Assembly: GCF_000282615.1 (NCBI RefSeq)
Contig: NZ_AKIY01000015.1
Location: 1-32,981, forward strand
Reading direction: 5' to 3'
DNA from: Bradyrhizobium sp. YR681
GTDB lineage: Bacteria; Pseudomonadota; Alphaproteobacteria; Rhizobiales; Xanthobacteraceae
DNA: 32,981 nt
The notes beneath the pieces were generated by a model that saw only the letters and a program-made list of their open reading frames with translations, ran no database searches and had not been told where the DNA came from. Shown here one piece after another: positions 22,586 to 29,945 of this stretch. The translations under genes and the position numbers were made by a program. The first letter of the stretch is position 1; every line of letters begins with the position of its first letter.

Positions 22586-23908
22586 TTAAGCAGCGGGATT
22601 TCGCGACAACTCGTCGAGGCTTTCCCGCAAAGCGCGATCGAGTATCTCGACCGCGCGATCGATCTCCTCGGTCGAGACCGTGAGCGGCGGCGCGATACGC
22701 CAAACCGATCCGCGCTCGGGGCGGCGGCGGATGTTCATGCTCAGCCCGTGCTCGAAGCACTTTTTCGTGGTCAGTCCGCCGAGCTGATGAGCCGCCCGCC
22801 GGCTGTTGCGGTCGGTGACGAGCTCGACACCGAGCAGAAGACCCATGCCCCTGATGTCGCCAATCTGCTCGTATTTCTGCTGAAGTCCCTCGAACCGGCC
22901 GCGCAGATAGGCGCCCATGACATTGGCGCGTTCGACGAGCTTCTCTTCGGTAATCACACGCAGCACCGCGAGCCCGACCTCCGCAAGCAGGGGATCGGAG
23001 ACGTGGCTGGTATAATAGGTGAAGTGATCGTCGTGCAGCTTGCTCTCGATCGCCTCCGTGGTCGACACCGCCGCAAGCGGAAGCCCACCGCCGAGCGTCT
23101 TGGACATGGTCATGATGTCAGGGACAACGCCGAAATACTCGGATCCCGTCTTCTTGCCGATGCGCCCGAACGCGGTCTGGGCCTCGTCGAAGATCAGCAA
23201 CATGCCACGCTCGTCGGCGGCCTTGCGCAGCGCTTCCATGAACGCCTTCGGCGGCACCAACACGCCGCCGGCGCTGATCACGGGCTCAGCAATGATCGCC
23301 GCGCCGTGGCCGCTCGACTGCATGTCGAACATCTTCAGGGCAAGCTCGAGATTGGCGAGCGCGGATTCCTCGTCGCTGCCCTTCGCGATATAGGGACGAT
23401 AGGCGTTCGGCTCGGGGATCACGAACACGCCGGGCGGCGGCACGCCATAGCCCTTGCGGTCGCTCGCCATGGAGACCGAGGCGGCGCCGCCAGTGATGCC
23501 GTGCCAGGAACCGCCGAGGACGAGCACCTCATAGCCGCCGGTGTACATCTTGGCCATCCGGAGCGCGACTTCGGTCGCTTCCGAACCGGTGTTGATGAAG
23601 ATCGATCGCTTGAGATCGCCCGGCAGCCAATCCTTCGCCAGCACCTGGGCGAGCTCAGCCACCACTTCGGGGATCATCCCACTGAAGAGATGGAACGCTT
23701 TCTTCCCTGCCCTCTCCACCGCCGCGACGATGGCCGGGTGGTTGTGGCCGATCGTTGCGCACATCTGGCCCGAGGTGAAATCGAGGTAGTCGCGCCCGTC
23801 GCTATCGGTGACGATCGTCCCCTTCGCCGAGGTGAAGAGGTTCGGGAACACGTCTCCGCCATACCGGACCAGGAATTCGTCGGCGGCCTGTTTTAGTGCT
23901 GAAGTCAT
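22586..23908 (-). CDS. dgdA: 2,2-dialkylglycine decarboxylase (PLP class III aminotransferase fold)
   Basis: 440 residues. The residues known to define dialkylglycine decarboxylase appear in context: Gln48 (FTSGQMC), Ser76 (HLFSGM), Trp135 (SWHGITG), Asp241 (FDEAQTAFGR), Lys270 as the PLP lysine (SKTLGGGLPLAA), Thr300/Ser301 (YYTSHVSDP) and Arg404 (WRIAPPLTVS). The enzyme decarboxylates 2,2-dialkylglycines such as 2-aminoisobutyrate and transfers the amino group to pyruvate. A LysR gene diverges from it, as dgdR does from dgdA in Burkholderia cepacia. Other class III transaminases are the alternative, but the Gln/Trp/Arg set favours this call. Confidence 0.87.
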   Translation of the reverse strand: MTSALKQAADEFLVRYGGDVFPNLFTSAKGTIVTDSDGRDYLDFTSGQMCATIGHNHPAIVAAVERAGKKAFHLFSGMIPEVVAELAQVLAKDWLPGDLKRSIFINTGSEATEVALRMAKMYTGGYEVLVLGGSWHGITGGAASVSMASDRKGYGVPPPGVFVIPEPNAYRPYIAKGSDEESALANLELALKMFDMQSSGHGAAIIAEPVISAGGVLVPPKAFMEALRKAADERGMLLIFDEAQTAFGRIGKKTGSEYFGVVPDIMTMSKTLGGGLPLAAVSTTEAIESKLHDDHFTYYTSHVSDPLLAEVGLAVLRVITEEKLVERANVMGAYLRGRFEGLQQKYEQIGDIRGMGLLLGVELVTDRNSRRAAHQLGGLTTKKCFEHGLSMNIRRRPERGSVWRIAPPLTVSTEEIDRAVEILDRALRESLDELSRNPAA

Positions 23909-23934
23909 GTGGTCTCCTCAGGCAAGCGACATCC

Positions 23935-23952
23935 GCCGCACGGCTATGCGGC
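23935..23952. promoter_or_regulatory. Inverted repeat GCCGCA-N6-TGCGGC in the dgdA-LysR gap
   Basis: A perfect 6+6+6 inverted repeat 27 bases upstream of the dgdA start. Together with the TTGC-N4-GCAA dyad at 24036-24047 it is one of two symmetrical sequences in the divergent gap where the LysR protein is expected to bind. The role is inferred. Confidence 0.35.
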
Positions 23953-24035
23953 GCAGCGATGCGGAGTCCGCTCACCGGTCTCGGATCGGGTTTGGGGCAC
24001 GAAGCTGTTGCGTCGGGGCGTTCGCGGTACGAAAC

Positions 24036-24047
24036 TTGCCCGTGCAA
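24036..24047. promoter_or_regulatory. LysR-box-like dyad TTGC-N4-GCAA
   Basis: A short dyad, 25 bases before the LysR start. It is close to, but one base shorter than, the T-N11-A LysR consensus. A candidate autoregulatory site. Confidence 0.3.
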
Positions 24048-24071
24048 CAGGGAAATTCTTACCGGGCAGGC

Positions 24072-25040
24072 ATGATGGGCGCCAGTTCAAAAAACTCAGC
24101 AGCCGATGAGCTGGAGTCAACGGAGCGGCCGCGCATGCCGCCGCTCAAGGCGCTGTCAGCGTTCGAGGCCGCCTCGCGTCACGGCAGCTTCAGCCGCGCT
24201 GCCGAGGAGCTCGGGGTCACGCCTTCGGCAATCAGCCATCACATCCAGAAGCTCGAGGATTTCCTCGGCTTGCGCGTCTTCTCCCGGCATGCCGGCCGCG
24301 CCGTGCTCACCAATGCCGGCCGCCTCTATGCCGGCGAGATCGAGCGCGCGTTCGGAACGATCATGGGCGCGACGCGGCTAGTGGCGCCGCAATCGCAGCG
24401 CGATCATCTGTTCATCGCCAGCGGTCCGAGCTTTGCCGCCAAATGGCTTCAGCCGCGGATCGGCCATTTCATCGGCCAGCATCCGGAGATCGGGATCAGG
24501 CTGTCGACCATCGCCGATCTGCGTGATCTCGAGACCATTCGCTTTGATCTCGCCATTGCCTATGGGCGCCCGCCCGTCCTGAACGGACGGCAGATCGAGC
24601 CGCTGCTGGCCGAGCGGCTGCGTCCGCTCTGCAGCCCGCGCCTGATCGAGCAGCTCGAGCTGCGCGATCCCGCCGATCTCGCCCGCGCCACGCTGATCCA
24701 TTCCTCGAATGCGCTGACCTGGACCGACTATCTACGCAAGGTCACCGGAGCGAGCATCAAGGCTCGCCACGAATTGTGGTTCGACCGCTCCACCATGGCG
24801 ATCGACGCGGCCGTCGAGGGGCTCGGCGTCGTTCTGGAAAGCGAGATCCTCGCTGCCGAGGAGCTGGACAAGGGCACGCTGGTCGCGCCGTTCCGCCAGC
24901 CTGAATTCGAGGTGGAGACGGTCTCCTACTATCTCGTGCGATCTGCCGAGGCGAAAGGGCGCAGCCATGTCAGCGCGTTCGAGGCCTGGCTGCGCGCGAA
25001 GATATCGGCGGCGAACTTGCAAACGACAAGCGTGATCTAG
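24072..25040 (+). CDS. LysR-family transcriptional regulator (DgdR/GcvA-like)
   Basis: 322 residues: an N-terminal winged helix-turn-helix (about 22-80; LSAFEAASRHGSFSRAAEEL and TPSAISHHIQKLEDFLGLRV) followed by a two-lobe effector domain, with the GcvA-like PLKALSAFEAA start. It diverges from dgdA and is the likely activator of the decarboxylase operon, sensing its amino acid substrate. The start at ATG 24072 is weakly supported; a nearby ATG at 24136 beginning PPLKALSAF is an alternative. Confidence 0.9.
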   Translation: MMGASSKNSAADELESTERPRMPPLKALSAFEAASRHGSFSRAAEELGVTPSAISHHIQKLEDFLGLRVFSRHAGRAVLTNAGRLYAGEIERAFGTIMGATRLVAPQSQRDHLFIASGPSFAAKWLQPRIGHFIGQHPEIGIRLSTIADLRDLETIRFDLAIAYGRPPVLNGRQIEPLLAERLRPLCSPRLIEQLELRDPADLARATLIHSSNALTWTDYLRKVTGASIKARHELWFDRSTMAIDAAVEGLGVVLESEILAAEELDKGTLVAPFRQPEFEVETVSYYLVRSAEAKGRSHVSAFEAWLRAKISAANLQTTSVI

Positions 25041-25164
25041 CAAATACGAACCGCGCAAAGCAGAGCCGCCATGTGCGCGCGCAATGGTGTGAGGCGCCTG
25101 CTTGCGCTAATTTCGGCTCAAAGGCCGCACCGATCAAACCAGCGGCCAGCCGAGGAGCATACCG

Positions 25165-26190
25165 ATGGAATACCGACGCTTGGGCCGGTCCGGCCTGATG
25201 GTGCCTGCTTTAAGCCTGGGAACGGGTACGTTCGGCGGCGTCGGCCGCCTGGCTGCGTGGGGCACGACGGACGCGACCGAAGCGCGGCGGCTTCTCGACA
25301 TCTGCCTCGAGGCCGGCGTGTCGATGTTCGACACCGCCGACGTCTATTCGCTCGGCGAGTCCGAGCGCGTGCTCGGCGAGGCCATCAAGGGCCGCCGCGA
25401 CAAGGTGCTGGTCTCGACCAAGGCGACGTTCCGCTTCGGCGACGGCCCGAACGACATCGGCTCGTCGCGGCAGCATCTGCTCGCGGCGATCGATGGCTCG
25501 CTGAGCCGGCTGGGCACCGACTACATCGACCTGTTCCAGCTCCATGGTTTTGACGCCTTCACGCCGCCCGAAGAGGTGCTGTCCACCCTCGACATGCTCG
25601 TGCGCGCCGGCAAGATCCGCTATGTCGGCGTGTCGAATTTTTCGGGCTGGCACCTGATGAAGTCGCTCTTGGTTGCCGACAAGCACGGCTTTCCGCGCTA
25701 CGTCGCCAACCAGACCTATTATTCGCTTGTAGGGCGCGACTACGAATGGGAGCTGATGCCGCTCGGCCTCGACCAGGGCCTCGGCGCGGTGGTCTGGTCG
25801 CCGCTCGGATGGGGGCGCCTCACTGGCAAGATCCGCCGCGGCCAGCCCAAGCCCGAAGTCAGCCGCCTGCCCAAGACCGCTGATTTCGGCCCGCCGGTGC
25901 CGGACGAGCACGTCTATCGTGTGGTCGACGCGATCGACGAGGTCGCCAAGGAGACAGGCAAGAGCGTGTCGCAGATCGCGCTGAACTGGTTGCTGCAACG
26001 CCCGACGGTCTCGACACTGATCATCGGCGCGCGCAACGAGGCCCAGCTGCGCGAAAATCTCGGCGCGGTCGGCTGGTCATTGACCAAGGACCAGGTCTCC
26101 AGGCTCGACGCCGCCAGCAAGGTGACGCTGCCCTATCCCTATTGGCACCAGCGCACGACCTTCACCGACCGCAACCCGCCCGCGGTGTAG
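25165..26190 (+). CDS. Aldo/keto reductase
   Basis: 341 residues of the AKR TIM barrel. The catalytic tetrad is visible: Asp56 (MFDTADVYS), Tyr61, Lys86 (VSTKATF) and His127 (LFQLHGFD). The start MEYRRLGRSGLMVPALSLGT and GKIRYVGVSNFSGWHL are typical, and the C-terminal STLIIGARNEAQLRENL is the NADP(H)-binding part. The substrate is unknown. GAGGAGC lies upstream of the ATG. It is convergent with the GlxA-like regulator, 9 bases apart. Confidence 0.94.
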   Translation: MEYRRLGRSGLMVPALSLGTGTFGGVGRLAAWGTTDATEARRLLDICLEAGVSMFDTADVYSLGESERVLGEAIKGRRDKVLVSTKATFRFGDGPNDIGSSRQHLLAAIDGSLSRLGTDYIDLFQLHGFDAFTPPEEVLSTLDMLVRAGKIRYVGVSNFSGWHLMKSLLVADKHGFPRYVANQTYYSLVGRDYEWELMPLGLDQGLGAVVWSPLGWGRLTGKIRRGQPKPEVSRLPKTADFGPPVPDEHVYRVVDAIDEVAKETGKSVSQIALNWLLQRPTVSTLIIGARNEAQLRENLGAVGWSLTKDQVSRLDAASKVTLPYPYWHQRTTFTDRNPPAV

Positions 26191-26199
26191 GGCGCGCTC

Positions 26200-27153
26200 C
26201 TATCGCAGGTTGGCGCGAAGCTCGCGCACGCCCCGCCCCAGCCGCTCGCGCAGCAGCGTGCGTAATGTCGCTCCGTCGACATAGCCGACCTCGGCGGCGA
26301 TGGCATCGAGGTCGAGGCCGCTGCCGTGAAGCAGCGATTGGGCCCGCTCGACGCGCAAATCCTGGAAATAGGAAAGCGGCGATTTACCAAGCACCGCCTC
26401 GCAGCGGCGCTGCAGGGTGCGTGCACTCGTCGCCAGTGCGCCCGCGGCCTTCTGCAGCGAAAACCCTTCCCTGAGGTGGTCGCGCGCCCACCGCTCGAAA
26501 CGGAGGATCAGCGGATCAGCCTGCGCCAGATGATTGGGAATGATGTAGGGCGCCTGCGAGGAGCGGATGTCGGCAAGCAGATAACGCGAAACCAGCGCCG
26601 CCAATTCCGGACTGGTCTTGCGGATCAGCCAAAGCGCGAGATCGAGATGCCCGAGCGCCGCGCCTGCCGTAACACCCACGTCCGTGGGCACGAGCATCCG
26701 GGATTCATCGAGCCTGACGTTCGGGTAGCGCTGCCGAAACAGCGGCGCGAGCCACCATGTTGTCGTCGCCTCGCGATGATCGAGCAAACCCGCCTCCGCG
26801 AGTAGGAACGTGCCAATGCAGGATGCCGCGATCTGGGCGCCTCCGCCACGCCACTTCCGGAGCTGGGCCTGGGCCTGAATGACATCCCGGCGCTGGAGCG
26901 CGGCGATCAGCGGCTCCGGCCGTCCCGTATTCAACGCGGGCACGATAACCCATTCGGGCTTCAAATCCGGCGATACGGGTTGGGTGGGTATCAGCAGGCC
27001 CTGCCCGGTTCGTACCCGCCGCCGCAGGCCCACGATCGAGAGATCGAAACGGATCGACCCGGATGAGAATTTATTCGCGAGCGTGAATGCATCGAGCATC
27101 GCGGTGAGCCCGGTGTCGAACAAGCCGTCGAGGGCGAGGATCGTGATCCGCAT
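26200..27153 (-). CDS. GlxA-family AraC regulator with DJ-1/PfpI-like domain
   Basis: 317 residues. The N-terminal domain (about 1-190) has the class I glutamine amidotransferase-like (DJ-1/PfpI) fold, with the nucleophile-elbow cysteine Cys112 (IAASCIGTFLLAEAGLLDHR) followed by TTTWWLAPLFRQRYP. The C-terminal AraC domain (about 220-315) includes FSLQKAAGALATSARTLQRR and LDLDAIAAEVGYVDGATLRT. Such proteins (GlxA, FtrA, CdhR, ArgR-like) sense small metabolites and activate adjacent catabolic genes. It diverges from the four-gene operon starting at 27429, and a 12-base element directly abuts its start codon. Confidence 0.93.
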   Translation of the reverse strand: MRITILALDGLFDTGLTAMLDAFTLANKFSSGSIRFDLSIVGLRRRVRTGQGLLIPTQPVSPDLKPEWVIVPALNTGRPEPLIAALQRRDVIQAQAQLRKWRGGGAQIAASCIGTFLLAEAGLLDHREATTTWWLAPLFRQRYPNVRLDESRMLVPTDVGVTAGAALGHLDLALWLIRKTSPELAALVSRYLLADIRSSQAPYIIPNHLAQADPLILRFERWARDHLREGFSLQKAAGALATSARTLQRRCEAVLGKSPLSYFQDLRVERAQSLLHGSGLDLDAIAAEVGYVDGATLRTLLRERLGRGVRELRANLR

Positions 27154-27165
27154 GGCGTAAATGAC
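27154..27165 (+). promoter_or_regulatory. Half-site GGCGTAAATGAC abutting the regulator start
   Basis: This element matches, with one mismatch, the reverse complement of the right arm of the inverted repeat at 27325-27357 (GGCGCAAATGACA). It lies directly before the ATG of the GlxA-like gene, so binding here would block its own translation initiation region or transcription, suggesting autorepression. The role is inferred. Confidence 0.5.
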
Positions 27166-27324
27166 CTCAAAGTTGGCAATTACGACAATACCAGGATCTT
27201 TGTCCGCGGGCTACAAGCTCTGCACGGAAGATCGCAACGGAGCGAATTGGCAAAGCGCGAAAATCAAGCTGTTTCGAGCAGATTCAGTGCCGCTTTCCGG
27301 GTATTTAGCCGCCAGGTCGACCGT

Positions 27325-27357
27325 GACGCCAATGACACCAAAATTGTCATTTGCGCC
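27325..27357. promoter_or_regulatory. 13-bp inverted repeat, candidate activator site of the operon
   Basis: GACGCCAATGACA (27325-27337) and TGTCATTTGCGCC (27345-27357) are inverted copies with two mismatches and a 7-base spacer, 72 bases before the first gene of the operon. A third copy is at 27154-27165. This is the best candidate binding site for the divergent GlxA-like regulator. A TTGCGC hexamer at 27351 could be part of a -35 region overlapping the right arm. Confidence 0.55.
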
Positions 27358-27428
27358 TCTGCAGCCCCTCTTATGGATCGGACTGGTCTGATCCTCGCCG
27401 CGTGTCCCGACGCAGAAGGAGATTACTC

Positions 27429-27722
27429 ATGAAAGTCATGGCCGTCGCATCGATCACCAAGCCGCTCTCGCCGGAGCAGCGCCAGCAGATCATGCCGAAC
27501 GAGGTGCCCGCCACCCTCAAGCTCTATCTCGACGGCAAGATCGAGCAGTTCTGGTACCGCCAGGACGCACCGGGGGTGATCTTCCTGATGAACGTGGAGT
27601 CCGTCGAACAAGCCAGGACGGCGGTCGAAGCGCTGCCGCTCGTGACCGGCGGCTTTGCCAAATACGACTTCATGCAGGTCGGCCCCCTCGCCCCGCTCGG
27701 TCTACTCATCCAGGGCAAGTGA
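27429..27722 (+). CDS. Small muconolactone-isomerase-like (dimeric alpha/beta-barrel) protein, cytoplasmic
   Basis: 97 residues with no signal peptide. The sequence has the look of the muconolactone isomerase/YCII ferredoxin-like fold: a first strand (KVMAVASIT), a helix, then TLKLYLDGKIEQFWYRQDAPG, VIFLMNVESVEQARTAVEAL and LAPLGLL. It is a clear paralogue of the secreted protein at 29206-29604, sharing LYLDGKI-(E/D)-Q and (G/I)PLAPL. It is the first gene of the operon; AGAAGGAG lies 8 bases before the ATG. The fold is inferred; the reaction is unknown. Confidence 0.8.
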   Translation: MKVMAVASITKPLSPEQRQQIMPNEVPATLKLYLDGKIEQFWYRQDAPGVIFLMNVESVEQARTAVEALPLVTGGFAKYDFMQVGPLAPLGLLIQGK

Positions 27723-27811
27723 CCAGCTGGCTTTACAAATCTCAAACACAGCCTGCGTCGCCGCCTTCATTCGGCGGCGACGCGGTGACACCTCCAGAGG
27801 ACGGCACGCAC

Positions 27812-28528
27812 ATGCACGACGTGATCAAACAGTCCATCGACGCGCATGGTGGACTCGAACGATGGGGCGAACTGCGGCAGATCTCCGCGACGTTCACAGC
27901 CGGCGGACCGGCATTCGAACAGAGGGGTCAAGAAGCCTTCACAAGGATGCCGACGCGCGTCACGATCGACACGCGCACGCAGAGAACGGTCTTCGAGCCG
28001 TTCCTCATGGCGGGACGCCGTGGCATTTTTGAACCCCATCGCACCGCCGTTGAATCCAGCGACGGCGCGCCGCTGGAAGAGCTGAACGATCCTCGGAACT
28101 CGTTCGAGGGCCGGCCCTGGAGCGCGACTCAGCTCGCCTATTTCGCTGGTTACGCAATCTGGATGTACCTGACCGTGCCCTTCTCTCTTTTGAGACACGG
28201 CATCAGGTGCGAGGAGGTTCGTCCGTGGCTAGAAGACGGCGAAACCTGGCGCTCGCTCAAGGTGAGCTTTCCAAAATCCTACGTCACACACTCCACGGAG
28301 CAGACGCTCTATTTCGACGCCGCAGGGATGATCCGGAGACAGGATTACTCCGTCGAAGTCTCCGGCGGTGCAAAGGTCGCTCACTATCTCTACGACCATC
28401 GCGAATTCGATGGCATCGTCTTTCCGACGCGCCGCCGTGTCTTTCTGCGCGCGCCCGACCTGACGCCGCAGAAGGACCTCGCGGTTATCACAGCCGATTT
28501 CCGCGACATCAATCTCATCTCTGCTTGA
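27812..28528 (+). CDS. Hypothetical protein, unknown family
   Basis: 238 residues. It begins MHDVIKQSIDAHGGLERWGE and continues through alternating strands (RVTIDTRTQRTVFEP; LKVSFPKSYVTH; TEQTLYFDAAGMIRRQDYSV; FDGIVFPTRRRVFLR). This pattern recalls the LolA-like curved beta-sheet fold, but there is no signal peptide, only one hydrophobic stretch (YFAGYAIWMYLTVPFSLL, about 110-127). I cannot assign a function. Start ATG 27812 has AGAGGA about 10 bases upstream; an alternative GTG at 27719 would overlap the previous stop and add 31 residues. Confidence 0.8.
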   Translation: MHDVIKQSIDAHGGLERWGELRQISATFTAGGPAFEQRGQEAFTRMPTRVTIDTRTQRTVFEPFLMAGRRGIFEPHRTAVESSDGAPLEELNDPRNSFEGRPWSATQLAYFAGYAIWMYLTVPFSLLRHGIRCEEVRPWLEDGETWRSLKVSFPKSYVTHSTEQTLYFDAAGMIRRQDYSVEVSGGAKVAHYLYDHREFDGIVFPTRRRVFLRAPDLTPQKDLAVITADFRDINLISA

Positions 28529-28566
28529 CCGTACCGCGCACCTGAACAGGAGCTTGAGAACACATC

Positions 28567-29190
28567 ATGCAGTTCGATTTCGACAGCCTCGGTGAGGACA
28601 TGAGGTACAAGCTGATGCTGGCCACGGTACTGCCGCGTCCCATCGCGTGGGTTACGACGCAGGATCGCAATGGCCTGGTGAATGCCGCACCCTTTTCCTT
28701 CTTCAACGTGTTCGGAACCGAACCGCCGACGGTCGGCATTGGCGTCGGCCGCAATTCGCCGACGCAACCCAAGGACACCGGCCTGAATATCCGCGCGACG
28801 GAGGAGTTTGTCGTCAACCTCGTGCCGTTCGCCGTGGCAGAAGAGATGCGTGCCAGCTCGATGCCATTTCCGCCTGACGTCAGAGAGATCGACGCAGTCG
28901 GCCTGCCAAGCGTCCGCGTTACGCCGCCGCGGATCGATGACAGCCCCGTCGCCTTCGAGTGCAAGTTCATGCAGGAGATCCGCCTCGGCAATTTCAGCCT
29001 GATCCTCGGCCGCATCGTCATGCTGCACGTACGGGACGAAGCGGTGCTGGATGCCGATCGCCTCTACATCGACGCAGCGAAGCTGGATCTGATCGGCCGC
29101 ATGGAAGGCGCCCTTTACACACGCACACGCGACAAGTTCGAGCCGAGCGCCGCACTCGGCCAGACGCTTCTCGCCAAACAAAAGGTCTGA
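28567..29190 (+). CDS. Flavin reductase-fold (FMN-binding split barrel) protein
   Basis: 207 residues matching the flavin-reductase-like domain: VLPRPIAWVTTQDRNGLVNA (about 22-41), APFSFFNVFGTEPPTVGIGV, TGLNIRATEEFVVNLVPF, and a C-terminal RMEGALYTRTRDKFEPS. Members bind FMN and often serve as NAD(P)H:flavin reductase partners or as flavoenzymes acting on small substrates. In this operon it is the only recognisable redox protein. It lies 38 bases after the hypothetical gene and 15 bases before the secreted paralogue. Confidence 0.9.
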   Translation: MQFDFDSLGEDMRYKLMLATVLPRPIAWVTTQDRNGLVNAAPFSFFNVFGTEPPTVGIGVGRNSPTQPKDTGLNIRATEEFVVNLVPFAVAEEMRASSMPFPPDVREIDAVGLPSVRVTPPRIDDSPVAFECKFMQEIRLGNFSLILGRIVMLHVRDEAVLDADRLYIDAAKLDLIGRMEGALYTRTRDKFEPSAALGQTLLAKQKV

Positions 29191-29205
29191 ATGGGAGGAC
29201 TTCTC

Positions 29206-29604
29206 ATGAAGAAAGCTCTCGCTGCCATCTCGCTGATCCCGTGCCTGATGAGTTCGGAAACCGGCCATGCGCAATCCACAACTTCGCCGACGCCCACCAC
29301 GCGGATCCTAGCAATCGGCACGTTGAATCCCGGCGTCGATCTTCCCGCGGCCCGCGCGATCCTGCCTACGGAAGTCCGGGAGACGGTGAACCTCTACCTG
29401 GATGGCAAGATCGACCAATGGTACTCCCTCCAGGGACGCCCGGGTGTGGCATTCATCCTGAACGTCACGGACCCGGCAACGGCGCACGAGATGCTTGAGA
29501 AGCTGCCGTTGGGGCAAGCCCATCTCATGAGCTTCGAGCTGATTCCGCTGGCCCCGCTCAATCCACTTCGGCAATTGCAGGGCATGGCACCGGGCTCGCC
29601 CTGA
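29206..29604 (+). CDS. Secreted muconolactone-isomerase-like paralogue
   Basis: 132 residues: a signal peptide (MKKALAAISLIPCLMSSETG..., cleavage near GHAQS) then a domain homologous to the first gene of the operon (RETVNLYLDGKIDQWYSLQG, VAFILNVTDPATAHEMLEKL, LIPLAPLNPL). The export signal with retained fold is unusual for this type of protein. ATG 29206 is preceded by GGGAGG; an ATG at 29191 just after the flavin-reductase stop is in frame but spoils the signal peptide spacing. It is the last gene of the operon. Confidence 0.82.
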   Translation: MKKALAAISLIPCLMSSETGHAQSTTSPTPTTRILAIGTLNPGVDLPAARAILPTEVRETVNLYLDGKIDQWYSLQGRPGVAFILNVTDPATAHEMLEKLPLGQAHLMSFELIPLAPLNPLRQLQGMAPGSP

Positions 29605-29671
29605 ACGGCTTGAGCTGCATCAAGCCCGCTTGCGTCGGCCGTGGCATCCTGCGGCCCTCGCGAGGCCGCCG

Positions 29672-29833
29672 ATGCGACGATTTGCCATGAAGGCCCTGCT
29701 CACGGCCCTCAACCTGAACCGCGCCGAGCGGACCCGGATCGACCGGGATCGCACCGTCCTGATCGTGTCGACGGCGGTGACGCTCGGGCTCATTGCGCTC
29801 TACGTCTTCGGAAAGTCGACAGCGCGCTGGTAA
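29672..29833 (+). CDS. Small single-span membrane protein
   Basis: 53 residues with a basic/charged N-terminal half (LNLNRAERTRIDRDRTV) and one transmembrane helix (LIVSTAVTLGLIALYVFG) near the C-terminus. I do not recognise a family. A second ATG at 29687 is possible. It sits between the operon end and the MFS gene; membership in either transcript is uncertain. Confidence 0.5.
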   Translation: MRRFAMKALLTALNLNRAERTRIDRDRTVLIVSTAVTLGLIALYVFGKSTARW

Positions 29834-29945
29834 GACGACGGCGGTTCTGCGGCGCGGGAACACTCCGTGTCCTGCCGGGTTGCGATCCATCCTCCAATTT
29901 CCTAATCCGGGGATGAAAACGGCTCGAATCAAGCGCGCCTCCACC

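Noticed and set aside
22445..23896. 483-codon plus-strand frame opposite dgdA
   Set aside because: Antisense shadow of a conserved PLP enzyme; no recognisable domain.
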